Below, one piece after another: positions 19,467-29,342 of a DNA stretch of 64,000 bases. The stretch spans positions 90,594 to 154,593 of the forward strand of contig JAWKVW010000007.1 of NCBI GenBank assembly GCA_041397845.1, given 5' to 3'. The notes under the pieces were generated by a model. The model searched no databases and was not told the DNA's origin. It was given only the letters and a program-made list of their open reading frames with translations. This DNA is from JAKPQE01 sp041397845 (GTDB taxonomy: Bacteria > Pseudomonadota > Alphaproteobacteria > Rhizobiales > JAKPQE01). How positions within the stretch are numbered: position 1 is the first letter of the stretch; every line of letters starts with the position of its first letter. A program made the translations under genes and the position numbers.

Positions 19467-20710
19467 TCAGAAGTCGCGCTGGATGCGCATCACGCCGGAG
19501 AAGTAGTCGACGTCGCCGCCCGGGACCGAGCCAACATTGTGGATGTCAACGTCCGACATTCTCGTAAGCCACTTCAACGCCGATGGTCAGGCCGCTGACG
19601 GGCATGTAATTGTTGGTCAGGATGATGTTATAGGCATCCCAATCACGAACGGTCGAGGCCGTCGGGTTGTTGACGTCGATGTAGGAACCAGTCAGAGCCG
19701 TCGAGAACTGGGGCGTCCAGTTATGCAGGATGCCTCGCAGCAACCGAGTATGCCTTTGGTGGCCTTGAAGCCAACACCATCCGTGTAGCCATCAATGAAC
19801 GAACCAAATCCTGCAGTCGGCGAATTCTGAACGCCGATTCAAAGGTGCCGACGTATTCGGTTGCACCCTCAGAATAGGCCGCATGTACTAGCAATCTGGA
19901 TCACCCGCGGCGATCATCGGCAAATTAACTGTCAGGCCACCCATGACCGCCCAGCCAAGCTCAGCGTCAGCAGCAGTCGCTGTCGTGAAGCGGTTCTGAG
20001 GATCGCGCCAGCCACCTGGGCAGAACCCCAGCCCTGATCAACACGCAGAGCAGCAACAACATCCGGAAGAGTGTGGCCACTGCGATAGTCGTCAATGCCA
20101 CGGGCCCTCAATACCGGTCGAGCCGGTCCGGAAAGTCCCATCTTCAACGGAAACAGTGGCCGAGAAAACCATTGCCGAATGCATAGGTATAGGCCAGAAG
20201 ATTCGTGTTCAGATAGGAATAGGCGGTGTCGACAAACGGACCCCAAGCATAGCCCGCCAATAGTCAAAGAACGACGGCGCGACCTGCCGTCAGACCACCG
20301 AACTGCGTAAACGCGCGTTCGATGAAAGTGTCAGTGGTATCGCCAGAATCCTGCCGAACCCGGACATCAAGGAATGCACAGCAGACCATACTCGGTCATG
20401 GTTCGTGCATCGAACTTCTGGCAGATCGATGCTTCAGCGCGCGTCATCGTATGGTTTTCGCTGCGGTCGCAATTGCCATTGTCGTCGCCGTTCAGGGCAG
20501 GTTCGACGTAGCGCAAATCGTAGCGGGCATAGCCGCCGATCTTAAGGCAGGTCTCGGTGCCCGGAATGTGTAGAAGAAGCCGGTGCCGAAAGTGCCGCAC
20601 ACCTTGACGTACTCGACCGGCTCAGCAGCCGGGAAGGTCAGCAGCCCGGGCACCGGTAACCGCGAGGGGAGGGCGGCGGCGGAGCCGAGAATGAGGCTCT
20701 TGATGTTCAT
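19467..20710 (-). pseudogene. Porin (Porin_2 / Omp2 type), multiple frameshifts, copy B
   Basis: Trimeric outer-membrane beta-barrel porin of the rhizobial Omp2/RopA type. The N-terminus (MNIKSLILGSAAA) and the mature block AAEPVEYVKVC with TFGTGFFY match the family, and the end reads GVMRIQRDF, the usual aromatic terminus. Pieces between them (TPQFSTALTGSYIDVNN, MPVSGLTIGVEVAYEN) are in different frames with at least five indels, and the signal peptide cleavage zone is also altered. It is a tandem relative of the porin at 21.2-22.4 kb. Confidence 0.8.
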
Positions 20711-21183
20711 CTTGTTACCTTTCATCGCATCTTTACGAGCGGAGTTCCGTTCGGTCTGTTTTGGCCGAATTGCCTTGACCCCGAACTCGATACCGAACGC
20801 ATCAAGAGTATCCTCGTCATTCCGTCGTGGTCAGTGTGGGTATTCAATCCATCGCCGGAAAGCAGAATATCCAGCGGCTTGGTCTTCGCAATCGATGAAC
20901 TGCCCAAAATGACGGCAAAGCCAGCGTTTGAAAAACCGCTGTGACATTTCCACAAATAATTGCGTCACGGCAAAAAACCGCCAGAACCAAGTGTTTAACC
21001 GATCATTAACAAACCGGGATCGTGTGGCTGCCGTTTGAGGCAGCGCCCAGGGAGACCGAAAACCGGGGATCTTCGCCCCTATTCGACCAAGGTCGATGAC
21101 GAAGCCGGCACGAAGACTTCAGCCCCAACGAGGTACAAGAGCGTCGAATCATCGAATCCGGAAAAGCAGCGTCCAAATAGAAA
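20711..21183. other. Intergenic region between the two porin genes
   Basis: No gene is recognised. The half next to porin B (20711-20950) should carry its promoter and 5' leader. The segment 21000-21180 has the GC level of the genome but no frame with family similarity. Confidence 0.5.
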
Positions 21184-21210
21184 ACGCCTCCGGCGGAGAC
21201 CGCCAGGCGT
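21184..21210 (-). terminator. Terminator-like hairpin after porin copy A
   Basis: Stem ACGCCT...GGCGG / CCGCC...AGGCGT with a small bulge, followed on the minus strand by TTTTCTATTT. It lies 26 bp after the porin end. Confidence 0.65.
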
Positions 21211-21235
21211 CAATATTTTTGAACCAGCTAGTGGA

Positions 21236-22435
21236 TCAGAAGCCGTCGGATCCGCAGCGCACCGGAGATCGCGTCACGATCGCCACCGACGGCTTCACCC
21301 GTAGAGTGCCAGTCGAGTGAACGTCAAGCTTCTCGTAGCCAACTTCAGCAGCATCAGCAGGTTGGAAACCGGCGAATATCCAACAGTACCGAAGACAGTC
21401 GCAACATCCCAATCAGCAGCCGAACCCATGAAGGACGGTTGTTGACAGAGATATAACCACCGGTGATCGCGGTCCAGATCTGCGGCGTCCAGAAGTGCTT
21501 GAAGCCAGCATAGGCCGACCAAGCCTTGGCGAGTTTCAGGCTGACGGACGCCGGATCAACGGCAGCGTCAATAACGGTCGTAGCCAAGCCAATGTTGCCA
21601 CTGAGCGCCAACATAAGACACCGCGCCTTCCGAGTACAACGCCAGCCTTGATGGCATCACCAGCGGCGATCATCGGAAGATTGACCTGAACATCACCCTT
21701 CAACGCCCAGCCGAGCTTGGAGTCAATATCAGAGACACCATCCGTGGTGGTGCGAATGTTATGGGTCACACCAGCCAGGCTCACAAAACCAACCCTGGTC
21801 GACATGAACCAGCAACAACGTCGGGAAGCGTGTGGCCACCGCAAATATCGGTCGCACCAGCCGCATCCCAAACAGTCGTGCGAACGACCCATCTTCAACC
21901 GACAGCGTGGCGGAGAAACCGTTGCCAAAAGCAAGGTGTAGGCCAACAGATTGGTCGGAGCAAGAATGGCGTGCAACTGGGCCGTTGACCGCCATCAACC
22001 GTCGATGAAGCTGGAAGCCAGCGCCGTAATCAAAGAAGGTTGCAGCACCAGCGGTCAGACCACCAAACTGGATAAAGGCACGCTCAAGCGAGGTATCAAC
22101 ATCACCACCAGAATCCTGGGTCCAGTACATTTCAATGAACGTACGAAGCAGACCATATTCAGTCATCGTACGAGCATCGAACTTCAGCATCAGCGCGCGC
22201 GTCAGCGTGTCTTCATCGCGATCAGCCGATCAATCGGCTCGCGATAGGCGAGCTCGTAGCGGGCATAGCCGCCGATCTTGAGGCACGTCTCGGTACCCGG
22301 GATGTAGAAGAAACCCGTGCCGAACGTGTCGCAAACCTTGACGTACTCAACCGGCTCAGCAGCCGGAAGATCAGCCGCCTGGGCGCCGGTCACCGCGAGA
22401 ACCGCGGCGGCAGAGCCGAGAATGATGCTCTTCAT
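21236..22435 (-). pseudogene. Porin (Porin_2 / Omp2 type), multiple frameshifts, copy A
   Basis: The first 75 codons are intact: MKSIILGSAAAVLAVTGAQA signal peptide, then AAEPVEYVKVCDTFGTGFFYIPGTETCLKIGGYARYE, the hallmark N-terminal block of rhizobial porins. After about 22210 the frame changes repeatedly. Recognisable family pieces follow in order in other frames: DARTMTEYGLLR, DTSLERAFIQFGGLTAGA, the FSATLSVEDGS strand, and QIWTAITGGYIS near the end. Such genes normally encode about 350-400 residues for passive diffusion of small solutes. Both tandem porins of the window being shattered by indels is suspicious of local sequence error. Confidence 0.8.
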
Positions 22436-23039
22436 AGTCATATCCTGACCTCCAATCGTCTAACCTCAGGGACTTGGCGTCTTCTGCAGCGTCGGTACGT
22501 TTTGGCGTTACCGCCGCCGACAACAAGGAAGCCTTCCGAGTTCCCCGCGAATTCGCCGTTTCGCCTTTCGGTCGACCACCCCAGGTCGGAGACGCTACGG
22601 CCAGCGACTTCGGTTTCCCGCCGTCGCAAGGCCACTTTTATCCCAGCCTCCTTACCAATCAACTGGCAAATGCCTATGGAAGGGGCTCTCCAGCCGCTAT
22701 TTCCAACCGGTGTTGCAGGAATGTCACGAGACGTGATCCGGGCCGGCGAAAAGCGTTGCGCATTCGTTAAATGGACGGCCAAGCTGCGGAAAATGTTGAC
22801 ATTTCATTAACCCTTCGGGTTCTCGCAGCGGCCTTGCCTGCGGCCATCGCGGCGGCATTGAAGGCCACTTCGGCGCAAGGGCGCTGCCGTTTCGACAGGC
22901 AGGACCGGGGCGCCGCCGGCCGCGGGCAAACTGTCACTCGAATCGAGTACGCGTCTTTTGTTATTAGGCGGTGGGAAAGCGGCGCGCCGGCCGAAGGCAG
23001 GCACAGTGCTGCGCCGCAAACAGGGGAAGGCAGGTAAAC
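22436..23039. other. Intergenic region between divergent porin and ugd
   Basis: About 600 bp without a supported gene. It must hold the promoter of porin A (minus) and that of the UDP-glucose dehydrogenase gene (plus). Small open frames here have no ribosome site or family similarity. The length and divergent arrangement would suit regulator binding, but I recognise no operator. Confidence 0.5.
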
Positions 23040-24362
23040 ATGCGTATCGCAATGATCGGGACCGGCTATGTGGGCCTCGTCTCGGGGGCGTGCTTTTCGG
23101 AATTCGGATTCGAGACGACCTGCGTCGATGTCGATTCGGCCAAGATCGAGGGCCTGAAGCGCGGCGAGATCCCGATCTACGAGCCCGGGCTCGACGCCTT
23201 GGTCGAGCGAAATGCGGCCGAGGGGCGGCTGAAATTCACCACCGAACTGAAGAGCGCAGTCGCCGAGGCCGATGCCGTCTTCATTGCGGTCGGCACGCCG
23301 AGCCGGCGCGGCGATGGCGAGGCCGACCTTGCCTATGTCTTTGCCGCGGCCGAGCAGATCGCGGAGGCGGCGCGGAACGGGGTTGTCGTCGTCATCAAGT
23401 CGACGGTCGTCGTCGGCACGAACCGGCGGGTCAAGGAGGCGATCCAGAAAGCGCGGCCGGATCTCGACTTCTCGATGGCCTCAAATCCGGAATTCCTGCG
23501 CGAAGGTTCGGCGATCGAGGACTTCATGCGGCCGAATCGCGTCGTCGTCGGCGTCGAGGACGAGCGGGCCCGCGAGGTGATGCGCCGGCTTTACCGGCCG
23601 CTTTATCTGCGCGAGACGCCGATGGTGGTCACCAGTCTCGAGAACGCCGAGCTCATCAAATATGCCTCGAACGCCTTCCTGGCGATGAAGGTCACCTTCA
23701 TCAACGAGGTCGCCGACCTTTGCGAGGCGGTTGGCGGCAATGTTCAGGAAGTCGCGGCGGCGCTCGGTCTCGACCAGCGAATCGGCTCGAAATTCCTGCA
23801 TGCCGGGCCGGGCTTCGGCGGCTCGTGCTTCCCGAAGGACACGCGGGCCTTTGCCGCGACCGGCCAGAATCACGGTGCGCCGCAGCAGCTCGTCGAGGCG
23901 GTGATCGCGGTCAACGAGGCACGCAAGGAGCGGATGGCGGATCGAATCATCGCGGCGCTCGGCGGCGCGGGGGCGGCGGCCGGCAAGACCGTCGGCGTGC
24001 TCGGCCTCGCCTTCAAGCCGAACACCGACGATGTGCGCGAAGCACCGAGCCTTGCCATCGTGCCGCGCCTGCAGGCGGCGGGAATCACCGTGCGGGCGCA
24101 TGATCCGGAGGCGATGGAGCAGGCGCGGCCGCTTCTTGCCGACGTCGTTTGGTGCGATTCGGCGCTGGCGGCGGCAGAGGGCGCCGACGCCGTCGTCGTG
24201 CTGACGGAATGGAACGCCTATCGCGGCATCGACCCGAACCGCCTCGCCGCCGCCATGCGCGGGCGCGAGCTCATTGACCTGCGCAACGTTTTCCGGGTCG
24301 AGGACCTCGCCGGCAGCGGCCTGCGGCTGACGAGCATCGGACGGCGCCCGGCCGAGGGCTGA
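23040..24362 (+). CDS. UDP-glucose 6-dehydrogenase
   Basis: Oxidises UDP-glucose twice with NAD to UDP-glucuronate, a precursor for acidic exopolysaccharide, capsule or lipid A decoration. The 440-residue protein has the Rossmann motif IGTGYVGLVSG at the N-terminus, VAVGTP-like IAVGTPSRRGDGEADL, the catalytic Cys in GPGFGGSCFPKDT, the central dimer helix with ELIKYASNAFLAMK, and the C-terminal GLAFKPNTDDVREAPS. Start ATG 23040 follows AGGTAAAC. Transcribed alone, with no glycosyltransferase next to it in this window. Usually called ugd, rkpK or exoY-associated in rhizobia; the name is not certain. Confidence 0.95.
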   Translation: MRIAMIGTGYVGLVSGACFSEFGFETTCVDVDSAKIEGLKRGEIPIYEPGLDALVERNAAEGRLKFTTELKSAVAEADAVFIAVGTPSRRGDGEADLAYVFAAAEQIAEAARNGVVVVIKSTVVVGTNRRVKEAIQKARPDLDFSMASNPEFLREGSAIEDFMRPNRVVVGVEDERAREVMRRLYRPLYLRETPMVVTSLENAELIKYASNAFLAMKVTFINEVADLCEAVGGNVQEVAAALGLDQRIGSKFLHAGPGFGGSCFPKDTRAFAATGQNHGAPQQLVEAVIAVNEARKERMADRIIAALGGAGAAAGKTVGVLGLAFKPNTDDVREAPSLAIVPRLQAAGITVRAHDPEAMEQARPLLADVVWCDSALAAAEGADAVVVLTEWNAYRGIDPNRLAAAMRGRELIDLRNVFRVEDLAGSGLRLTSIGRRPAEG

Positions 24363-24483
24363 CGCCAGCGGCCCTCCCCCGCCCGGGCGCGGCGATCCGC
24401 ACCGGGCAACCTTGCCGCCGACGCGCTACTATAGTCGTAGCGGGCGTAACCCGGACGATAACCGGGGCCGGCGGGAGGGAATC

Positions 24484-25239
24484 ATGGCGCAATGGCGCGA
24501 GAAGTTCGACAAGGGCCTGATGCGGCTCGGCAAGCGGATCGTCTTCGGGCTCGATGCGTTCTGCGTGCGCTGGTCGAAGGTGCCGAACAAGCCGTTCTTC
24601 GAGGTCGAGGAGTTTCCCTTCGCGGCCGAGATCGAGCGGCAGTTCCCGGCGATTCGGGCCGAGCTCGATGCGCTGCTGGCCTATCGCGAGCATCTGCCGA
24701 ACTTTCAGGATCTCTCGCCCGACCAGCGCTACATGACCAATGACGACGGCTGGAAGACGGTCGTCTTCTATGCCTATGGCCTGAAATCGCCGGGCAGTTC
24801 GAAGCTCTGCCCGAACACCGTCGCAGCGCTCCGGCACATTCCGGGCATGACGACGGCGATGTTCTCGATTCTCGCGCCGCACAAGAAGGTGCCGGCGCAT
24901 CGGGGACCCTACAAGGGCGTGCTGCGCTACCATCTCGGCGTCGTCGTGCCGGAGCCGGCGGAGGCTTGCGGCATCCGCGTCGACAAGGAAACCCGGCACT
25001 GGCGCGAGGGCGGCAGCCTGATCTTCGACGATGCCTTCGACCACGAGGCCTGGAACGGCACGGACAAGGTGCGTGCCGTGCTTTTCGTCGATTTCATCCG
25101 GCCGATGCGGTTTCCCGGTTCGCTCGTCAACCGGCTCCTCATCTGGGTGATCGCGCTGTCGCCGTTCGTGCTCGGCGCAGCCGGGCGGCAGATTTCCTGG
25201 GAGCGGCAGTTCGACAAGGTGTTCCGGGCGCCGGACTGA
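24484..25239 (+). CDS. Aspartyl/asparaginyl beta-hydroxylase family dioxygenase
   Basis: Fe(II)/2-oxoglutarate-dependent oxygenase of the AspH/LpxO type, 251 residues. The cupin core reads SILAPHKKVPAHRGPYKGVLRYHLGVVVP, with the first metal His in AHRGP and the 2-oxoglutarate-binding Arg in LRYHL; the second metal His is in FDDAFDHEAWN. A basic C-terminal hydrophobic stretch (NRLLIWVIALSPFVL) suggests membrane association, as in LpxO-like lipid hydroxylases. GGGAGG precedes the ATG. The next two plus-strand neighbours are phosphonate-associated families, so a substrate outside lipids cannot be excluded. Confidence 0.85.
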   Translation: MAQWREKFDKGLMRLGKRIVFGLDAFCVRWSKVPNKPFFEVEEFPFAAEIERQFPAIRAELDALLAYREHLPNFQDLSPDQRYMTNDDGWKTVVFYAYGLKSPGSSKLCPNTVAALRHIPGMTTAMFSILAPHKKVPAHRGPYKGVLRYHLGVVVPEPAEACGIRVDKETRHWREGGSLIFDDAFDHEAWNGTDKVRAVLFVDFIRPMRFPGSLVNRLLIWVIALSPFVLGAAGRQISWERQFDKVFRAPD

Positions 25240-25389
25240 CCGGTGCCGCGTCATCGAAGCGTTACCGAACCGACATATTTTCATGGCCGGTTTTCATGGT
25301 CGGCGGAACCTTTGTCCGCGCTCCGGCGTTATGGTGCCGGGAGGCGGCGCTTTTTCGGCCGCCGAGATTGCAACAAGACCGGACGAGAG

Positions 25390-26103
25390 ATGACGAAGCG
25401 CTACGCGATCTACTATGCCCCTGCCCCGGAGAGCCCGCTGTGGCGGCTTGGCAGCGACTGGATCGGTCGTGATGCGGCAAGCGGCAAGGAGTGTACTCAT
25501 CCGGAGACAGCCGGCTTTCGCTCTCCCGACATTGCCGCGATGACGCGCGGCGCGCGGCGCTATGGCTTTCATGCGACGCTGAAGCCGCCGTTCCGGCTGG
25601 CGGAGGGGTCTTCGGAAGGCATGCTTCTGGCGGCGTTCGAGGATTTTGCCTATTTCGCTGCGGCGATCGCGCCGATCCGGCTGGAAGTTGCGACCCTCGA
25701 CGGGTTTCTGGCGCTGCGGCCGGCGGCCGGCGGCGAGGCGCTGCGCGGCTTTTCCAGCGAAATCGTCGAGCGTTTCGATCGCTTTCGGGCGCCTGCCGAG
25801 CCCTCGGAACTGGCGCGGCGGGCGGCAGGCGGCCTGACGCAGCGGCAGAGCGAAACCCTGAAGCGCTGGGGCTATCCGCACCTCTTTGCCGATTTCCGCT
25901 TTCACATGACGCTGACCGACCGCCTTGACGAGGTGACGCGGCGGCGGCTGATGCCGGCGCTCGAGGCCTATTTCGCGCCGGCGCTCGCCGGCGTTCATTG
26001 CCTTGACCGGATTGCCCTTTTCGTCGAGCCGGAGGCGGGCCAGCCATTCCAGATTCTCGACAGCTTTCCGCTGGCGCCGCAGCAGTTCGCCGACGCACGC
26101 TGA
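25390..26103 (+). CDS. DUF1045 2H-phosphoesterase, phosphonate-operon type
   Basis: The 237-residue protein belongs to the family named 'putative phosphonate metabolism protein' (DUF1045), a branch of the 2H phosphoesterase fold. Two H-x-T/S signature motifs are present: GFHATLKPPF in the first third and FHMTLTDRL in the last third, which together form the active site that hydrolyses cyclic phosphodiesters. In phn operons members accompany C-P lyase genes; no C-P lyase gene is in this window. Start ATG 25390 follows GACGAGAG. The exact substrate is unknown. Confidence 0.85.
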   Translation: MTKRYAIYYAPAPESPLWRLGSDWIGRDAASGKECTHPETAGFRSPDIAAMTRGARRYGFHATLKPPFRLAEGSSEGMLLAAFEDFAYFAAAIAPIRLEVATLDGFLALRPAAGGEALRGFSSEIVERFDRFRAPAEPSELARRAAGGLTQRQSETLKRWGYPHLFADFRFHMTLTDRLDEVTRRRLMPALEAYFAPALAGVHCLDRIALFVEPEAGQPFQILDSFPLAPQQFADAR

Positions 26104-26120
26104 GTGACGGACGGTCTTCC

Positions 26121-26555
26121 TCAGAAGCCCTCGTCGAGGATTTCCGAGACGATGCCGGCGGCACCGGCGGCATAGCCGGCGCAGCGCTCGGCCATGTTTT
26201 CAGCCGCAAAGCGCTTCTGGCCCTCGGGCGTGCCGAGGTGGCAGCCGTCGAGCAGGCCGGGACAGGTGGTGGCGCCGAATTCCTTCTCGAAGCGCTCGCG
26301 CAATTCCTGCACGGCCGCGTAGGTGCGTTCCCGGTCGGCGCGGGGATCGTCCGGCGCGAGCGCCAGCGACAGGGCGAGGATGCCGCCGCTCAAGGCGCCG
26401 CACTGGCCGGCGGTGCGGCCCTCGCCGGAGCAGAAGCCGGTTGCCAGACGGGTCGCGAGGCGGTCGTCGATGCCGAGCCGCATGGCCGTCGCCTTCACCA
26501 CCGCCTCGGCGCAGTAGTAGCCATCCTCGGCGAAAAGCCGGCGCGCAACGCTCAT
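26121..26555 (-). CDS. C_GCAxxG_C_C family protein
   Basis: A small (144-residue) cysteine-patterned protein. Cysteines occur as GYYCAEAV, CSGEG with GQCGALSGG (the GCAxxG core variant), CPGLLDGC, and ERCAGYAAG, matching the family named for this pattern. Members are thought to bind metals or act in redox chemistry, but no activity is proven. Start chosen at MSVARRLFAEDGYYC because upstream residues look non-coding and GGAGAGG lies just before. Divergent from the HD-domain gene. Confidence 0.8.
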   Translation of the reverse strand: MSVARRLFAEDGYYCAEAVVKATAMRLGIDDRLATRLATGFCSGEGRTAGQCGALSGGILALSLALAPDDPRADRERTYAAVQELRERFEKEFGATTCPGLLDGCHLGTPEGQKRFAAENMAERCAGYAAGAAGIVSEILDEGF

Positions 26556-26908
26556 GTCGCCTCTCCCTGTCCCCTGCCCCTCGTCCCGGCCCGCAGCCTC
26601 TCCGGACAGGCTAGCCTTAGCCAAATGCGCCGGCAACATGCGGCTGGACCTGCGAGGCCCGGCACGGACCGGCTGTCATCGATCCGTCACCAGGCCCGTC
26701 TAGAAATGGAAACGGGCAGGATCGCCGCTTCGTCGATCCGCTCCCCGGGAAAGCGATCGAGCCTCTCGACATTTTCCCTCCCCCGCACGGCACCGCGCCG
26801 AGCCCGCTGAAAGAGAGTTCTTTCCGGGCGCGCGCGTGCACCCGGCCGAGGCCGGGCGTGCAGACCGACCGAACCGTGGGGCACGAGGCCCCGGCAAAGG
26901 AACACGAC
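26556..26908. other. Divergent intergenic region
   Basis: About 350 bp between the C_GCAxxG gene and the HD-domain gene. It should hold both promoters. I see no clear -35/-10 pair, riboswitch or operator. Confidence 0.5.
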
Positions 26909-27481
26909 ATGGACTTCATCGACCAGATTTTTGCCCGGCTTTCCGGCGAAGGGGCCGTCCGCCACGAAGGCGCCGCCGTCAGCCAGCTTGAGCATGCGCT
27001 GCAGACCGCCCGGCTCGCCGAAATGGAAAACGCGCCGGACGCGCTCGTCATCGCCGCGCTGCTGCACGACTACGGCCACCTCATTGCCGGCGATGTTGCG
27101 ATGAGGGCGCGCCGTCTCGACCTTCGCCACGAGGACATCGCGGCGCGGCATCTCTCGACGGTATTTCCGGCGGAAGTGACCGAACCGATCCGCCTGCATG
27201 TCGCGGCGAAGCGCTATCTCTGCACGGTCGACCCCGACTACACCGACATGCTGTCGCCGGCCTCGCGCACCTCGCTCAAGGCACAGGGCGGCGCCTTCAA
27301 CGAAGACGGCGTCCATATCTTCCGGCGCAGCCGCTTCTGGGTCGCGGCCGTGCGCCTCAGGACCTGGGACGACCTTGCCAAGGCGGAAGACCTGACCACG
27401 GGCGGCCTTGGCACCGGCCGGCTCGAAGACTACCGCGCCCGCATGCAGCGCCTCGCCCACAAGGTCGCCGCCGTCGCCTGA
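26909..27481 (+). CDS. HD-domain protein of the phosphonate-degradation-associated (PhnZ-like) type
   Basis: The 190-residue HD protein matches the family associated with phosphonate degradation, whose best-known relative PhnZ is a di-iron oxygenase that cleaves 2-amino-1-hydroxyethylphosphonate to glycine and phosphate. Metal-ligand positions are seen in order: H in SQLEHALQ, HD in LLHDYGH, H in RHEDIAARHL, H in LHVAAKRYLC, D in TWDDLAK. The YLC...SPASRTSL block is typical of this subfamily. Its oxygenase partner PhnY (a PhyH-type enzyme) is not adjacent. The 103-bp repeat follows directly. Confidence 0.8.
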   Translation: MDFIDQIFARLSGEGAVRHEGAAVSQLEHALQTARLAEMENAPDALVIAALLHDYGHLIAGDVAMRARRLDLRHEDIAARHLSTVFPAEVTEPIRLHVAAKRYLCTVDPDYTDMLSPASRTSLKAQGGAFNEDGVHIFRRSRFWVAAVRLRTWDDLAKAEDLTTGGLGTGRLEDYRARMQRLAHKVAAVA

Positions 27482-27487
27482 CGGCCA

Positions 27488-27590
27488 GAGCGCGTCCGCT
27501 TTTCATTGAATCGCTTCAGCGCTCTATCTCGTTGTTTTTGCGCATTTCCGGACGGAAAACCGGTTCCCGATTTTCCTGGAAATGCTCTAG
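27488..27590. repeat. Third copy of the 103-bp intergenic repeat
   Basis: Aligns along its whole length with the two tandem copies at 12795-13000, including GAATCGCTTCAGCGCTCTA and the central TTTCCGGACGGAAAACCGG. Confidence 0.85.
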
Positions 27591-27641
27591 CAGCAGGTAT
27601 CTTCCTCACAAAACTCCAGGGGCTTGCCGTCCTCGCCTCCG

Positions 27642-28439
27642 TCAGCCACGGGCGGAGTGGCGGATCGCCTTGTGGATCTGGCGCTGCAGGTCCATGAAGG
27701 CCGGCGTTTCCATCACCTCCTCGCGGCGCGGGCGAGGTATCGGCACATCGTGGATGGCGGTGATGCGGCCGGGACCGATGCCCATGACGGCGATGCGGTC
27801 GGACAGGTAGATCGCTTCCTCGACGTCGTGGGTGACGAACAGCACCGTCAGGCGATGCTCTTCCCAGATCTGGGTCAGGAGCTCCTGCATCTGGTGGCGC
27901 GTCAGGGCATCGAGGGCGCCGAAGGGTTCGTCCATCAGCAGCATTTTCGGCCGGTAGGAGAGCGCCCTGGCAATGGCGACGCGCTGCTTCATGCCGCCGG
28001 AAAGTTCAGCCGGATAGCGGTCGGCCGCGTCGGTCAGGTGAACGAGCTCGAGATGCTCGTCGGCGACGGCGCGGCGCCTGGCGGCATCGAAGCCGGCGGC
28101 GCGCAGGGCGAACTCGATGTTCTCGCGGGCGGTCAGCCAGGGCAGCAGCGTATAGGACTGGAAGACGACGCCCCGGTCGAGGCCGGGCTTCAGGATCGGC
28201 GCGCCGTCGATGTCGAGCTCGCCGTCGTCAAAATCCTGCAGGCCGGCGACGATCGACAGCAGCGTGCTCTTGCCGCAACCGGACGTGCCGACCAGCGAGA
28301 CGAACTCGTTGTCGGCCAGTTCCAGCGAGATGTCGCGCAACACCTCGATGCGCCGGCCGTCCTTGCCGAAGCTCTTGCAAAGTCCTTCGATGCGCAGCTT
28401 TGGAGGCGTCACGTTCCGGTCCTCGTCGACCAATGGCAT
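27642..28439 (-). CDS. ABC transporter ATP-binding protein (SsuB/TauB-like)
   Basis: ATPase of a nitrate/sulfonate/taurine-type importer. The 265-residue protein has Walker A GTSGCGKST, the Q-loop FQSYTLLPW, signature LSGGMKQR, Walker B MLLMDEPFGALD and switch His in VTHDVEEA. It is the last gene of a permease-ATPase-binding protein set on the minus strand, 7 bp after the permease gene. The substrate cannot be told from this subunit. Confidence 0.9.
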   Translation of the reverse strand: MPLVDEDRNVTPPKLRIEGLCKSFGKDGRRIEVLRDISLELADNEFVSLVGTSGCGKSTLLSIVAGLQDFDDGELDIDGAPILKPGLDRGVVFQSYTLLPWLTARENIEFALRAAGFDAARRRAVADEHLELVHLTDAADRYPAELSGGMKQRVAIARALSYRPKMLLMDEPFGALDALTRHQMQELLTQIWEEHRLTVLFVTHDVEEAIYLSDRIAVMGIGPGRITAIHDVPIPRPRREEVMETPAFMDLQRQIHKAIRHSARG

Positions 28440-28446
28440 TCCCGCT

Positions 28447-29292
28447 TCAATGGGCGTCCCGGTCCTTGCGGAACAGCACCTTCTCGAGCGCCTTCATGAA
28501 CTGATCGGTGATCAGCCCGAGCAGGCCGAGAAGCAGGATGTAGCCGATGATGGTGTTGGTCTGGAAGAAGCGCTGGGACACGGTGATGCGATAGCCGAGG
28601 CCGGAGGTCGCGGCGACGAGTTCGGCCAGCACCAGCCAGGTCCAGGCCCAGCCGAGGGTGATGCGCATCGTGTCCCAGATGCCCGGCAGGGCGCTTGGCA
28701 CGACGATGCGGGTGAGAATGCGGGTATCGGAGAGGTCGAGCGTGCGGCCGAGGCCGATATATTCGCGCGGCACCCGCTTGACGTTGTCCATCACCATCAG
28801 CACCTGCTGAAAGAAAGTGCCGATGAAAATGATGAGGAATTTCTGGGCGTCGCCCGTTCCGGTCCAGAGGATCGAGAGCGGCACGAAGGCAACGACCGGC
28901 ATGTAGCGGACGAAGTCGACCAGCGGCTCGATTGCCGCTTCCCATTTGGCGAAATTGCCGATCAGCACGCCGATCGGAATGGCCAGCGCCGAGGCGATGA
29001 GGAAGCCGACGAGGATGCGATACATCGAGGCGGCAAGGTCGGTCCAGAGCGTGCCGTCGACGGCAAGCTGGTAGAGCCGGCTGACGACGCTTTCCGGCGA
29101 AGGCAGGAAGATCGGCTTGACCACGCCGCTGGCGGTTGCCGCCCACCAGACAAGGCCGAGCCCGACAAAGACGCTGACGGCGATGGCGAGAAAGCGCGCC
29201 CGGCCGATCGGCACGCCGATGCCGGAGGCGCGGAAACGGCGACCGCCCCGGCGCTGTCGGCCGGGGCCCGAGGGAGGCGTGCGGGACGTCAT
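28447..29292 (-). CDS. ABC transporter permease (SsuC/TauC-like)
   Basis: The 281-residue protein has about six predicted membrane helices and the binding-protein-dependent transport motif around EYIGLGRTLDLSDTRILTRIVVPSALPGIWDTMRI, which is the EAA loop contacting the ATPase. The N-terminus is basic and cytoplasmic, and the first helix begins around residue 30. Spacing with the ATPase gene (7 bp) and the binding protein gene (50 bp) indicates one operon. Confidence 0.9.
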   Translation of the reverse strand: MTSRTPPSGPGRQRRGGRRFRASGIGVPIGRARFLAIAVSVFVGLGLVWWAATASGVVKPIFLPSPESVVSRLYQLAVDGTLWTDLAASMYRILVGFLIASALAIPIGVLIGNFAKWEAAIEPLVDFVRYMPVVAFVPLSILWTGTGDAQKFLIIFIGTFFQQVLMVMDNVKRVPREYIGLGRTLDLSDTRILTRIVVPSALPGIWDTMRITLGWAWTWLVLAELVAATSGLGYRITVSQRFFQTNTIIGYILLLGLLGLITDQFMKALEKVLFRKDRDAH

Positions 29293-29342
29293 CGGTTCAG
29301 CTTCCCATCTCGTCCCGCACTATTCCCTGTCTTTTGGCCGGA

